From assembly GCF_004664715.2 (NCBI RefSeq), contig NC_051082.1, forward strand, positions 12,138,998 through 12,202,997: a stretch of DNA of 64,000 bases, written 5' to 3'. Shown here one piece after another: positions 1-12,215 of the stretch. The notes beneath the pieces were generated by a model. That model was not told the origin of the DNA and made no database searches. It was given only the letters and a program-made list of their open reading frames with translations. The first letter of the stretch is position 1; the number at the start of each line of letters is the position of its first letter. This stretch comes from Peromyscus leucopus (Eukaryota > Chordata > Mammalia > Rodentia > Cricetidae). The position numbers were made by a program, and so were the translations under genes.

Positions 1-539
1 GGGACACTGAGGCAGAACCCGGGCTCACTGAGAGCCTTGGACGCCCCGGATAGCAGAACCCTTTCTGTAGTCTCCCTCCCCACCCGGTGCTCCCCCCCCC
101 CCAGTGCTCCACCCCGGCTTTCATCTGATGCTCTTCCGGGAGGTGTAGGAGGAGGAACAGGACTGAAAGCATGGTGTGGAGCTTAGAGGACACAAATAGC
201 ATCGGGCTTGCCTCTGGCGATGCTGCCAGGGAGGGCTGACGACCGGGAGGGAGGAGACACAGGCTGCCCAGGCCTCCGGGGCTGCCCTCCCCACGCCGGG
301 AAGCCAGGGAGAAAATACACCAGCTCAGCAGAGGTACACTCTGCCAGCCCAGATTTGGCCCAGGATCCCTGGAAGCCTCTCAAATATCCTTCCGGGGAAG
401 CCAGGGGATGCTGGGACTCCAGGGCTTGCCAAGCTGGAGCATCTCATCACAGGTGCAAACCAAAAGCGTCAGCGTCAGGACCCAAACACACAAACAAAAA
501 GGCCTCTTGCTTTAAAGACGAAACTGGCCCTTGGGTAGC

Positions 540-750
540 TACCATTTACCGGATGTGTGCTTCACCGTCATCCTTTGCGTATTCACTCACCAAGGAGTAT
601 CATCTCCGCTCGGCACACGGGGAAACTGAGGCACGGGAGCAAAGCGGCTACCGTAAGGTTACAGAGAAAAATCAATGGTAGGATCAGGATTTGAACCTAA
701 GTCTCCTTGATCTGGGGGCCGTAGCTCTCAACCACGAAGCTCTGCCTCAC
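540..750 (+). repeat. MIR (ancient mammalian SINE)
   Basis: Matches the MIR core and 3' region: gggaaactgaggcac, then ggttacagag, then a gatttgaacc block and ctctcaaccacgaagctctgcctc, in the usual order. Confidence 0.75.
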
Positions 751-961
751 GACATCAAGTGTCAGTGTTGGGCCACAGAGGGCAAGACAGGGACACACTG
801 ACTTTGTGCTGGAAGCAGTGGAGGACCAGCGGGGGCATAGATATGAAAGTGTGGCCGGGTCAGGGTCTCTGCAAGGACCGAAGAACTGTTTGCGCTCAGC
901 CATTTCCTTATGCACTCGCCCAGGACCCCCGCCCATGGAACGGCACCACACACAGCTGCAG

Positions 962-1185
962 GGCTGGGGAGATGGCCCAGTGGGTAGCGAGCCTGCTGTG
1001 ATCCCCAGCAGCCGTGGAAGTCAGACATAGCAGTGAGGTCCAGAGCTTAGGGGTAAGAGAAAAGAGGGTCCCCTGGACCACTGACCAGGCAACCTAGCTG
1101 AATGGATGCACTGTAGGCGAGAGTCCTTTCTCAATGAAAGGTAGAATGTGATGAGAAAGATATCTGGACTCTGTCTCTGGCTTTT

Positions 1186-1225
<40 letters not shown>

Positions 1226-1238
1226 ACACACACACACA
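962..1238 (+). repeat. Degraded B4-type SINE with (CA)n tail
   Basis: Starts with a tRNA-like gggctggggagatggcccagtggg head and ends with a gatgagaaagatatctgg segment leading into a (CA) tract at 1187-1238, interrupted by one GA. The middle is poorly conserved. Confidence 0.5.
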
Positions 1239-1968
1239 AGCAGGGTGCATCTGTTCCACTTTGCGCTGGGACAGTAAGAGATTTCCTGAGGATAAGAGGC
1301 GAGGAGGCTTCTCAGCAGCTCCCTAGTTCCCACTGGAGACTGGAGTGTAAGGGACTGTTGGGTGGGTCCCTCTGTAGCCATGCCTCGAGTCTCCCCTTTT
1401 CTCCGTCACCCTGCCCCTGATGGTCCCTGACATTTCCCCACCCACATAGCTTCCCACTCCCCTCCAGCATGTATTCGCTTCTGTTCTCTTCCATATCCGC
1501 TTCCTGCAAGCGCTGCCTCCCTCCCATCCACAGGCCATTATCCCTGCTCTTTGAGATCCACTTTGCCCTCTTTCCTCCCATCCATTAAACACACTTACAA
1601 CTGGGGCACGCCCATCATCTCGCTCTATCCTCTTTAGAACCCTGTGGTGCCATTATGCCCTTCCTCCCATCAGCAGGGGGGTAAATCCCTGTGCCCCAGT
1701 TCCACCGTGGACTCTGGGTTCTCCGAGCCCAGAGTGTGTGTCCCCGCACCGGGTCCCACCTCAGCCGCCTTGCCCTCACGGTGCCCGCCTGCCATCTGCC
1801 TGCTGCCAGTGTAACGCTACAGCTTACTCTGGGGTGTGTTCTTGCACGTTCTTTTTAACATATTTATGGGATGCGCAAGTGAGGCTTGGGTACATGTGTA
1901 TAAGCTGCTGTGACCGGGTGGGTGTCCTTGGTGTGTCCATCTCATCACTGGGAATAACCAGCTCTTCT

Positions 1969-1990
1969 CTGAATGTTTTAAAACATTCAG
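1969..1990. repeat. Perfect 22-bp palindrome
   Basis: CTGAATGTTTT is followed immediately by its exact reverse complement. No spacer. It lies in otherwise unremarkable intron. Confidence 0.9.
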
Positions 1991-2470
1991 TTCATTGTCA
2001 TGCATGGTCACTGGGCTGCACTGTAGGGGACCGAATGCCACTCATCCTGCCCCCTGCCCCAGGCATGAACCCTTTCTCCAACCCTGCCCTGCCTTTGAGC
2101 CTTTGCCTATAATGTCAAATGCAGTACCTTCTTCTCACGATTTCCGCTAACTCTGCCCTCAGTGGGGATTCAGCACTTCTAGAGCTCTCTATGCAGCTCT
2201 TCTCAGCTAAGATGGCCAGTGTTCACACCCACAGCACAGCCTCCATGGTCAGCCTCCCTCTGTCCTGTCTCCAGACCGCTAGACTTCCCTCCTTCCATGC
2301 ACACCCCACCTGGACATGCCCTGATCCCAGCCCAGGTACACTCCCTTCATCCTCCTCATCTCCTGGGTCAGATCGCCACCTCACGCCACGAGGATCCTGA
2401 ATCACAAATGGTCAAGCGCTCCCACCCCAGCATCACCATGCAGCCTCAGGAGGAGGCGAAGCCGGCCTCA

Positions 2471-2773
<303 letters not shown>

Positions 2774-4467
2774 TCAGTTTGCCTATCTGAATAATGTAAC
2801 ATGCATCATTCCTTCACCCCACTCTGATGCATTTATTTCAGTAAGTGTCCCGGACTATGTGCATGAAGAAAAGCTAGAAAGCAAGATGTTTTCAGAGAGA
2901 GCCTAAACCAGATGCACCCCCCTCACACACACGCATATAGCTTCAGGGAACACAGTCAGGCCAGGTGGACCCAATGGATGGCCTGGCCCACTCTCCTGAG
3001 GTAAATGCCAACCAGGAAGCTCTCAGACTTTCCTAGTTATCTGGAAAACTCAGATCTGGGAAAGTTCTAGAGTCCAGGACACATGAGCTACTCAGGGGTC
3101 ACTTTGGCATGGGGGCCATAAAATTGCTTTTTGATTCAGCAACTGGGAATTCAAACCTAGTTCTCTCCTCCCCCTTCTCTTCCTCCCTCCTCCCCATCCC
3201 TCCTCCCTCTCCTCCCCCTCCTCCTCATTCCCCCCATCTATCAGTTACTGCTGAAGAGCAGAGGAGGATTGGAGGGAAGGAAGGGGAGCCGATGTCCTGA
3301 ATGGTCTTATGAGGGAGGGAAGGAGATGTGGTTTGAAGAGATCTGGTGGAAACCCAGATGACCCCGGAGCAGGTGCCTCAGATGTTCCACGGCCAGCCTG
3401 GCTTGGACCCTACAGTAGCACCTCACTAACAGTGAAGCCCAGGACCAGACAGGAGTGACAGTCCCTGGCATGGTGAACACACCAGATGTTGCCAAATTCA
3501 GCTCTTTCAGACGCTTCGTGTTAAAGTCTGTGAATGCTACCTCCATAGCCCCAGTGCTCTTTCCCACTACGGCAAGTCCCTCCCATCTGCTGACACACAC
3601 ACCTCCCCCTACCCCCTCACTCCCTCACCCCCACCCCGCTCCCCAACCACTGAGTCCCAGCCACACTGGTCTCTTGGCTCAACTTGATCACCCAAACCTT
3701 GTTTCTGTCTCAGGACGTTTGCCCCAGCCCCGCCCCTCCCTGCCATGCCAGGAGCCCTGCCGTCCTCCAAGCGCTGGTCTCAGAGCGACAGCACAGCATC
3801 TCCTGCTGCCCAGGTTCCAATTCTCTATCACATCCGTCTCCAGCCAAGGCCATCCTTAAATAATGCTCTTGGTACCTGTTAATTCCCATCCCCCACGGAA
3901 CTTCAGGGACCTAATCACTATGGTGCCCTGGCATTCAGATCACTATCTGAGGATGTGGGCACACAGAGACCTTAACTAGAACCCAGACTCTTCTGAACAG
4001 AGGGGATGTTAAAGTCTTCTATTGGTGGTCCACAGGGGGAGTGGAAACCAGGCATGCCCCTCCCCCTAGGTCTACGCACCACAGGGCACTGTCCCTGATG
4101 ATGAAAGGCTCCTGTGATCCTGGGGACACTGGGAGTTCAGAGTTGGTGTTCACCTAGAACCCTCTCAGGCTCTGGGATGTCCTGGTATTGGTCAGTTCCT
4201 AAGGAATTTTTGCAAAGTCGGACTTGTCTCCTATCTCTGAAGAAAAGACTCTTAAATTAAAGAAACCTCAGGTCCCTCCAGGCTGTGCCAAGACCCCAGA
4301 AGGGAGCAAGGAGAGCGAGGGAAGAGGGTGCGGGAGAAGAGTGTGCCAGAAGAGAGGCCAGCCTGAGGTTTCTTGGCCTCACTTGAGAAGGACACATGGC
4401 TCCTGACCCCTCCCACAGTGCCCAGCCATCTCCCCAGGCTGGTGGTTTTCTGTGGACATGTGAGACA

Positions 4468-4690
4468 ACTGGTCACATGACATCCAGAGTCAGGAAGTAG
4501 AAGGAGACAAACGCTGGTGCTCGCTTCCCCCTTTGTATTCAATCCAGGACCCCAGCCCATGGGATGGAACTGACCATGTTTGGAACAGATCTTCCCACCT
4601 CAACTGACCCAATCTCCAACGTCTCAGAGGGATGCTCAGAGGGTCAAGGTGACCCTTAGATCTTGTTGTCACATTGACAATCAATATGAA
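4468..4690 (-). repeat. Rodent L1-like 3'-terminal fragment
   Basis: Contains ggtcacatgacatccagag, cagtcc-like and ccaggaccccagcccatggg segments and ends in ttgacaatcaatatgaac, an order seen repeatedly in rodent L1/Lx-type 3' ends. Family name is from memory. Confidence 0.55.
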
Positions 4691-5290
4691 CCCTCAGGAT
4701 CCCCCTCCATTTCTTTCCTGCCTTTACGTAGCAATTCCATTCTGAACTCAGGGGACATTCCTGACCTGGGGTCCAGTATAGACCACCCCCCCTCGCAAGG
4801 ACATGTTCTACAGTTCAGTCTGGTCGCAAGCACCATCAGCCAGTGCGTCCCTCGCACCCACCACCATACAATCTGCTGGGCTCTGTGCACACCAGGAGTT
4901 CAAGCTGCTGCAGAAGTGGCTTCGGGGACACAAATGAGCAGAGTGGATGTGTCCCCAAGGTCCCCTATAGGAAGACTGCCTCCCTCTGTAGACTATAGGG
5001 AGCCGAAAGGTGGCTGGAAGCTGCCGCTCCCTCTGAATCCGCCTCCTATCCCAGATCTAAAGCGAGCAGTTGACACACACAGCCCAGCTGGTGTTTGGAA
5101 ACTTCCTCGTGGGTCTCAGTGGGAGCCCACAGGCCTCCTGGGGAATGACATGTTTTCATTCCCAAAGCAAATAGGAAAATAAGATGGGCTTTTCAAGCAA
5201 AACCTTTTACTCTCTGGGAACAAAAGGAGTCCCCTGGACTGTGAAGCCTCGTGGACATGGGGGCCTTGGGACATATATCTGCATATAGGA

Positions 5291-5662
5291 TGCTGTGGTA
5301 GTTTGAATGTAATTGGCCCCCATAATCTCACAGGGAGTGGCACTATTAGGACATGTGGCCTTGTTGGAGTACACGTGGTCTCGTTGGAAGAAGTGTGCCA
5401 CTGTGGAGACAGGCTTTGAGGTCTCATACACACTCAAGATACCACCCCGTGTCTCAGTCTACTTCCTGTTGCCTGCATATCAACATGTAGCACCTCCTAG
5501 TCCAGCACCATGTCTGCCTGCACGCTGCCATGCTCCTTGCCATGATGATAATGGACTGAACCTCTGAAACTGTAAGCTGCCACCTCAGTGAAATGTTTTC
5601 CTTCATAAGAGTTGCCGTGGTTGTGGTGTCTCTTCACAGCAATAGAGACCCTAAGACAGATG
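5291..5662 (+). repeat. Rodent L1/Lx-like 3' end
   Basis: Runs from gtggtagtttgaatg through cacctcctag, ccagcaccatgtctgcctgc, ccatgctccttgccatgatg and ataagagttgcc to ggtgtctcttcacagcaatagagaccctaagaca. This is the common rodent repeat whose sense strand ends in that motif. Confidence 0.65.
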
Positions 5663-5714
5663 CCACGTTAGTATCATCAGGACCAGGGTCCAATGTTAAG
5701 AACCTGGTTGGGAG

Positions 5715-5953
5715 TTTTTTTTGTTTTGTTTTGTTTTGTTGTTTACTTTTTTGACAGGGTCCCGGGCATCCCAGGTTGGTCTTGAACTTTCTAAGTAACA
5801 GAGGATGACCTTGGATTCCCGATCCTCCTGCCTCCCCCTCCTGAGTGCCGAGATTACAGTATGGCCCTATTGTGCCCAGTGTGTAGATAGGGTGACGGGG
5901 ATCGAACTTAGGGCCTCGTGCATGGCAGGCAAGCACTCTGCCAAGGAACTTGT
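5715..5953 (-). repeat. B4-type SINE (B1/ID composite)
   Basis: Poly-T/TTTG start, then B1-like cctcctgcctccccctcctgagtgc, followed by tRNA-like gggatcgaacttagggcct and ggcaagcactctgcc, all in reverse orientation. Confidence 0.7.
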
Positions 5954-7407
5954 TAAAAGCCAGTGCTGGAAACAGAAGCGCTGTTACCCACGTCAGCCAG
6001 GGGACAGGTGACAGGAAGGATCGTGTGCCCAGAGGGCCCACCCCACCCCTGCCAGCTCAATCCTCTGAGAAAGCAGGGTTCCTGGGTACCCAGGCTGAGA
6101 TTGAGTGTCCAGAACTTGAGGGCAGGGTGTTTATTTCTGTGGGTTTATAACTGGGGCACTCTGTAAATGGGGATCGCTGAGTAAAATGCTTTCGGATATT
6201 TTGTCACACGGCAGGAGCTAGCTGATACACGTGATAGCAGAGGGAGAGAAGGATAAACTGCCGGACTCCCTCCCTTCTCTTTACAGAGCGGTATCCTTTT
6301 AAATCGTGGCCGTATACAGTTCCCTGTGAATACTCTCAGCCACGGAAGGTCTTTACCCAGCTATATTCCCGTTGCTCTCCAATATTTAGCTTTTGAATAA
6401 AATATTATTCAAAGAAAATTTCACTGCTAATGGAAGCAGAAAGGTGACCATTAGTGAATGTTCCTTTCCTGGAAGTCTGACACTTTGTGGGGGAAGGGAC
6501 TGATGAAGGCTAGAGTCAGCACGGCCAGGCACTCACAGAAACAGCCCCTGCCCGCATCTGTCCCTGGACCTAAAGAAAGTGGGGGGGGGGGGTCGCCGCC
6601 ACCAAAGCCTGCATCAGAGGACTCCAGACAACAAGAGATGGGTGACTGTCCTGGAAGCCCCGCCCACCTGTCTGTCCTTGAAACACACAGAGGACACCTC
6701 ACCCCCTTCCCACCACCCACCTGCATTCATAGCCCGCACACAATCATCACGTGACTGCCAGATGTCTCTATTAATTCACGATGACTCCCCAGAGGAATGG
6801 GATGATGGAAGTGCTGTTGGGGTGCCAGAGCTCTGCCACTTGCTCCACAGCAGCCGAAATGAACCCCTTTGTGTCTCTGCCCTTCCGCCCACCCTCCCCT
6901 GGGATGCCCATACTGCAGCTCAGTGAGGAGATGTTACTGAAGGAACCAGGAAGGCTGTCCCGAGGGACATTTTCATCAATGGTCTGCAAGGACCTTCTGC
7001 ATAGATTTCATCCTAGTGATGCCAAAGTGGATGCAGAGGGACACTGGAGCCGCCATGGACCTCAAGTGCAAGCCATCTACCTCCTCAGCAGCTCTGAAAT
7101 GCTGCATTCTCCCGTGAAGATACCCACATGGATCGATGTCTCTCTCACAGGGTGCCCAGCCCTTTTCTGGCCTACCTTTACACCATTCTTTTCCTAGAAA
7201 AATCTCTCATCATGGTCCCCAAGTCTGGGCTACATACTATTCTTCAGGGTCCCACAACTATATTTTCCTTATATGGGAGAGTGTGTTTGTTGATTAGGGT
7301 TTGTTTGCTTGTAGACCCCCACTAGGTGTCACCCATACTTGAGCTATGCATGTGTCTCTGGTGTTTAGCATGGCAGCTGGTATACAGTAGGTACTTGGTC
7401 ATTTTTC

Positions 7408-7549
7408 TTTCTTGAGACAGGGTCTCACTATGAAGCCCTGGCTGTCCTAGAACTCGCTCTGTAGACCAGGCTGGCCTCCAACTCAGAGAGATCTGTCTGC
7501 CTCTGCCTCCCAAGTGCTGGGATTAAAGGTGTGTGTCACCAGTCCTGGC
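7408..7549 (-). repeat. B1 SINE
   Basis: Reverse B1: gagacagggtctcactatg, ggctgtcctagaactcgctc, gaccaggctggcctccaac, ctgcctctgcctcccaagtg and ggattaaaggtgtgtg. Fairly intact. Confidence 0.9.
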
Positions 7550-7560
7550 AATATTTTTTA

Positions 7561-7669
7561 AGAAAGGAAGGAAAGAAGGAAGGAACAGGAGGGGAGGGGG
7601 GAAAAACAGAGAAGAGGAAGGGAGGGAGGGAAGGGTAGAGAGGGGAGGGAGGGGTGAGGGAGAGCAAAC
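7561..7669. repeat. Purine-rich (GGAA/GGGA) low-complexity tract
   Basis: About 110 nt, nearly all A/G on the + strand, directly following the B1; probably expanded from the B1-flanking tail. Confidence 0.85.
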
Positions 7670-7772
7670 CTTCTCCCAGCCTTCAGCACCTGGAAGCCTC
7701 TGTGAGCTTTGAGACCCTGTGGAGTCATGGCCCTGTGATGTCCTATTTATGGTTTTGTTTTTAATCGTTTAA

Positions 7773-7975
7773 GGGGCCGGGGAGACGACTCGGCAGTGAA
7801 GGTGAAGGACACTGGCTGCCCTGGCAGAGGACTGAGGTTCAGTTTCCAGCACCCACATGGCAGCTCACGACTACCCATTACTCTAGTTTCAGGGGATCGG
7901 GCGCCTTCTTCTGACCTCCACATGTTCCTACAGGCACACGGTGCACAGACATGCAATAAATAAATATACAATCAT
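7773..7975 (+). repeat. B2 SINE
   Basis: B2 landmarks: ggggccggggagacgactc, ggttcagtttccagcaccc, cgccttcttctgacctcc and a terminal aataaataaatata. Confidence 0.8.
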
Positions 7976-9370
7976 TTAAGTTAGCGTACAAAGTAGCGGG
8001 TTTCACTATGGTGTTTTCAAGCACACATGTGGTCACACTCCATTCTCTTCACCCTCTTCCCTGCTCCCCTCCCCACGCCCTCCTCACCCAGCTTCCCCCT
8101 TCCTCTTCCCAAGTAGTGCTCCCTTCTCTCATGCTGTGTGTCCACCATCGTCCTCCCCTCCCTGGACATTCCTCCTCCCGCTCATGGTTCCCTCTCCACT
8201 TCAGGGCGCACATGCATACACACTTCAGTCCAGATTCCACATGTGAGAGGCGGCACGCAGCACCTGTCCCTCTGAGACATCTCACCCGTCATTAATCTGA
8301 CAGCTCCTCAGCCCCTGTCCCTGACACGGCTCAGTAACACATCCATGGTTTTATTAAAAAACCAAGATCTCCTGACCAGGATCCCACCAGCCAACCACAG
8401 AGATCACTGAGTGACCAGATTCTCCCACAGGGAATATGGGGAAACTGAGGTCCAGAGCAGAGAGAGAAGGCTGGGGTCACCTGAGTAGGTGTTGTTGGGG
8501 TCCAGCAATTCCCTGGAGGACTCAGGGTAAGATTATTTGGATGCAAAGAGGCTGAACCCAACATTCAAGCCTGTTCTCTCTCCCCCACCATAACCACCAA
8601 CAGGAAGACAAGGCGGTGAGTGATTCACATCTCCATCTGATTGCTGGTGCTTTACAGTTTACATATGAATGCTCCTCCACCCACTGATAGGGAAGGGCAG
8701 GTAGTCAAACCCACTTTACAGACAGGACAGTCTAGAGATCCAGAAATGGTGGACAGTGTGATCCATAAGGTCACAGTGATGGTGCGTCTGAGCATCCTCG
8801 TCATTCCAGGGTGACGACGACATCCTGTAGTGTCTGGATGTATTTGTCACTGAGATGGAGCTGCCTGGCGGCCCCTTTGTTGGGCCCGACATCCAATTTG
8901 TCACGCATAGTTAGTACATGAATCTAATTCAAAACACAAATGCGGTGAGCAATGCCAGACGCTGGGAGCCGATGGCGCATCTCACAGCAGTCAGGGTGAC
9001 CTCCGCAAAGAGACAGCCCGTCGGCACTGCCCCAATCACTACAGCTTTGATTCGGAACAGCACCGACCAGAGTTACAGTCCTAGCAAAACTCTGCAGGGG
9101 CAGACACGAACACAGGACTGTCACCCACAGTCCCAAACACTACCCAGGATCTCCAGGACAGTGGGCTCACCTCAGGAACACATCCCATCTTTCTACCGAG
9201 ATGGGATTTCCTTCTGAAATTTCATAGTTCCTTCCTGGAAATACACACATTTTTTTTTTGCATATGTATATATACTTGGCTCATTCTCTTCTTTACCAGC
9301 TCATCACATTAGTCAGGAAAAGCATCACAACTCAACTTGTAGAAAAATGAAAATGGTGTGAAATACTTAC

Positions 9371-9382
9371 TGTTCCTTGTCA
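9371..9382 (-). CDS. Rph3a: Rph3a 12-nt coding microexon
   Basis: The minus strand reads TGACAAGGAACA between GCCTGCAG (acceptor) and GTAAGTATTT (strong donor). With the flanking phases it supplies the residues N-D-K-E-Q: AA from the start exon plus T makes Asn, and CA plus G from the next exon makes Gln. This exactly fills the segment known in rabphilin-3A between PLQS and LQAGW, so the assignment does not depend on chance similarity. Skipping would keep the frame and replace NDKEQ by a single Lys. The upstream intron has a pyrimidine tract and three TGC triplets within about 20 nt of the acceptor, the arrangement associated with SRRM4 (nSR100)-dependent neuronal microexons. It is too short to be found as an ORF. 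It lies 5.1 kb from the start exon and 6.8 kb from the next coding exon. Confidence 0.93.
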
Positions 9383-9449
9383 CTGCAGGCATGCCAAGCA
9401 AGGAGAGAAAGAGGAAACGAGATAGGTTATCTAGGAATTCTCAGGACCA

Positions 9450-9645
9450 AGAGGCAGCAGTTAGGAGTGTGTACTTGTTCTTAAAGGGGACCTGAGTTCG
9501 GTTCCCGGCATCCCTCATCAGCCAGCTCACAGCCACCTGCTAGCTCCAGCTTCAGGAGTTCTGCCCTCTTCTGGCCTCGGTGGGTACTGCACTCACACAT
9601 GCGCATACACATAGTTAAAAATAAAATGAATTTTTTAAAAAAAAC
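9450..9645 (+). repeat. Diverged B2/B3 SINE
   Basis: gacctgagttcggttcccgg, cagctcacagccacctg, tgccctcttctggcctc and an A-rich aaataaaatg end. It lies 70 bp from the Rph3a microexon on its upstream (right) side. Confidence 0.7.
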
Positions 9646-9714
9646 TCATCATCACGCCCACATTGTTCAGACACAATGTCACAGTTTGAATTCTGATGGC
9701 CCACTTTCAGGGGT

Positions 9715-9715
<1 letters not shown>

Positions 9716-9760
<45 letters not shown>
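9716..9760. repeat. (GT)n microsatellite
   Basis: About 22 uninterrupted GT units, 335 bp upstream of the Rph3a microexon in transcript orientation (CA in the RNA). Confidence 0.95.
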
Positions 9761-9761
<1 letters not shown>

Positions 9762-9764
9762 TCA

Positions 9765-9880
9765 TTATCTTTCATCTGCTTGCTTTGAAGCAATGCCTCA
9801 AATGTAGCCCAGATGGCCTTGACTTCACAGCAATCTTCCTGCATCAGCTTCCCAAGTGCTGGAATTACAGAGGTGTAATA
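9765..9880 (-). repeat. B1 SINE, diverged
   Basis: Reverse B1: tgtagcccagatggccttga, cttcccaagtgctgg and aattacagaggtg. Confidence 0.75.
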
Positions 9881-10023
9881 CATTGGAATCATTTAATGTC
9901 ACAGCTAAACCATGGCTGCCTTGGGGGAGGGCTATAAAATCCCACCTATAAGTAGAGACCAATTGAGTCAATTCATTAATAAACCACACTGATCAGCCCT
10001 CCTTCCCTCTCTTCCTCGTTTCC

Positions 10024-10237
10024 TCTGTTGAGATAGTGGTCCGTGTGGCCCAGGCTGGCCTTGACTACACAGAATACAGTCAAGGATGCCTTGAGCCCCG
10101 GGCCTTTCTACCTCTACCTACTCAATGCTGGGATCACAGGTGTCCACACACCATATTTATATAGCTCTGAGGATTGAACCAAAGGCTCTGTGCATGCTAG
10201 GCAAGCCCTCTACCAACTGAGCTATGTCCCTGACCCC
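10024..10237 (-). repeat. B4-type SINE
   Basis: Reverse B1 half (gtggcccaggctggccttga, aatgctgggatcacagg) joined to a tRNA/ID half (ggattgaaccaaaggctctg, gctaggcaagccctctacc, ctgagctatgtccc). Confidence 0.8.
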
Positions 10238-10758
10238 ATTTTATATATTTGAATAATGTCTGTACGTGACACTAAGGGAAATCATTTGATGGAAGTTGGT
10301 TTTTCCTCATCTTGGGCTGTATTATTTCAAACAGTGGGAGCTCCTGTTCATGACTCCTGAACAGCAAGATATGTGTGGAGGCAGGTGCAAGTCTGTCTAC
10401 TTCAGAAAGGAGACCACCATTTCACCTCCACAGGTACATGACAATCTGTCTTGGTACCTCAGTTTCCTCCCAGCATCCCTGGCATTGTCTGCTGGCAGGC
10501 CTCCTGACAGCATCTCTCTGAGTATCCTCACTCTGATCCCACCCAGACAGGAACAGATGCATACATTCTTTCCCGCCCCACATTGGTGCCTACAGACAGT
10601 ATTGCTAGGTCCCTGGAGGCTGAGCTAGAAGGGTTTGTGAACATTGCAAAAGCAGGCAATCTCTTTGGTTAGGCAGCCGTTGATGAAGATTCTATTCTTC
10701 CTCACCAGGAGGAAGATGTGAACATTCTCCCATATTGGGCTGTGGTGCCAGGCTCGAC

Positions 10759-10759
<1 letters not shown>

Positions 10760-10809
<50 letters not shown>
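10760..10809. repeat. (GT)n microsatellite
   Basis: About 24 uninterrupted GT units. Confidence 0.95.
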
Positions 10810-11300
10810 TGGCTGCAGTTCAGCCTCTATTTAATGTCTGGAAGAAGTTGAACAGCAAGCAAGGTATCGGGTGTGTTCAGAGCGCCAGGATGCATCATGG
10901 GAGCACAAGAGTGGTTAATGAAGCCACGTCTGGACTGCTAGAATCATTCTCATTTAATCACCAAGCAAATTGTTTGGCTTCCTATCAACGGAAGTAAATG
11001 CTGATGGATGGGATTTTAATTAACTCATGTTTCTTACATAAAATAAATATTTTACCCTGTCCACCCTCTGGGCAACTATTGATCTCACAGAGACATGCTT
11101 TTTGGTGGGTGGAATATTATCTATGAAGTAAGTGTGTCCAAGACAACATTGAGGGAAATGCTTGAGAAGGCATCCTACCCAGAGGAGCACCCAGAATCCT
11201 GTGCTGTCTTCCAGAGGGTGCAGTTCAGGGAAGAGGGAAATGCTGTAGGTAGACCCGGGAAACAGATAGAGGACTTTGAATGTCTCTATTGTTATTTGTA

Positions 11301-11470
11301 TTTTACATGTATAGGTGTTTTGTCTGCACATAAGTCTGTGTACCACACACATGTCTGGTGTATGAGGTAGCCAGACGAGCCATCAGATCCCCTGGAACTA
11401 CAGTTACAGATGGTTGTGAGTCACCATGTGGGTGCTGGGAATCAAACCAGGATCCCAGATGGAGGAGCTT
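11301..11470 (-). repeat. B2/B3 SINE
   Basis: Reverse B2/B3: tttgtctgcacataagtctg, cagatcccctggaactacag, gttgtgagtcaccatgtggg and tgctgggaatcaaaccagg. Confidence 0.75.
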
Positions 11471-11493
11471 TGTTTTGGAGCATATGGGTGGGT

Positions 11494-11535
11494 CAAAAAA
11501 ACAAAAAACAAAAAACAAACAAACAAACAAAAAAC
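11494..11535. repeat. (CAAA)n tract
   Basis: A-rich CAAA/CAAAAA repeats, likely remnant of a retroposon tail. Confidence 0.85.
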
Positions 11536-11587
11536 CTTCCCCGGGTATATAACTAGTTCCTAAACAAATTAATTAAAGCCAATGTTT

Positions 11588-11762
11588 TTTTTAAGATAAG
11601 GTCTCATGTAGCCTAGCTGGCTCCAAACTCTATAGGTAGCTGAGGATGAACTGAATTTATGATCCTCCTGCCTCCACCTCCCAAGTGCTGGGATTATAGA
11701 CGATGCAGGTTATTACTCAAAACATGGTGGACTGTCTCTAACACCTGAGCCATATCCCCCCA
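11588..11762 (-). repeat. B4-type SINE
   Basis: Reverse B1-like cctcctgcctccacctccc and aagtgctgggattatagacg followed by a decayed tRNA half ending ctgagccatatcccccc. Confidence 0.65.
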
Positions 11763-12018
11763 AGCTGTGCTTTTATAATCGCTGCTCAAGAATTGTTAGA
11801 AAGGGATTTTTCTTCAACTCTTTCATTCAAAACAGACAGACAAAACAGATTTCAACAAAACATAAAATGGTTTCCCTCCTGAAGAGTTTATTATGAAAAA
11901 CAAAACCTAAGTCACAGACTGCAGGAAATTATAAAATTCTGTAACAAAGGCATTTAACCTGAATCACAAGTTTAATGACAAGATGATAATGGACCTACTC
12001 TTTAAAACACAGGAAGAT

Positions 12019-12215
12019 GGGGCTGGAGAAACAGCTCCACAATTAGGAGCATGGGCTACTCAAGAGCAGGGGACCAGGGTTCAGTTCCCAGAACCCACAT
12101 GGTGACTCACAACCATCTATAATTCCATTTCCAGGGGGCTCTTACGCCCTCTTCTGGCCTCCACAGATACTGCACCCATGTGTATGCACCCACCACACAC
12201 CCACACAGACACATG
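12019..12215 (+). repeat. B2 SINE
   Basis: ggggctggagaaacagctcc, gggttcagttcccagaaccc, atggtgactcacaaccatct and cgccctcttctggcctcc in order. Confidence 0.85.

Noticed and set aside
4580..5182. 200-codon plus frame
   Set aside because: Starts inside an L1-like fragment and shows no domain, codon pattern or partner exons.
8430..8490. Short MIR-like ggggaaactgaggtccagag segment
   Set aside because: Too short and isolated to separate from chance; not listed as a feature.
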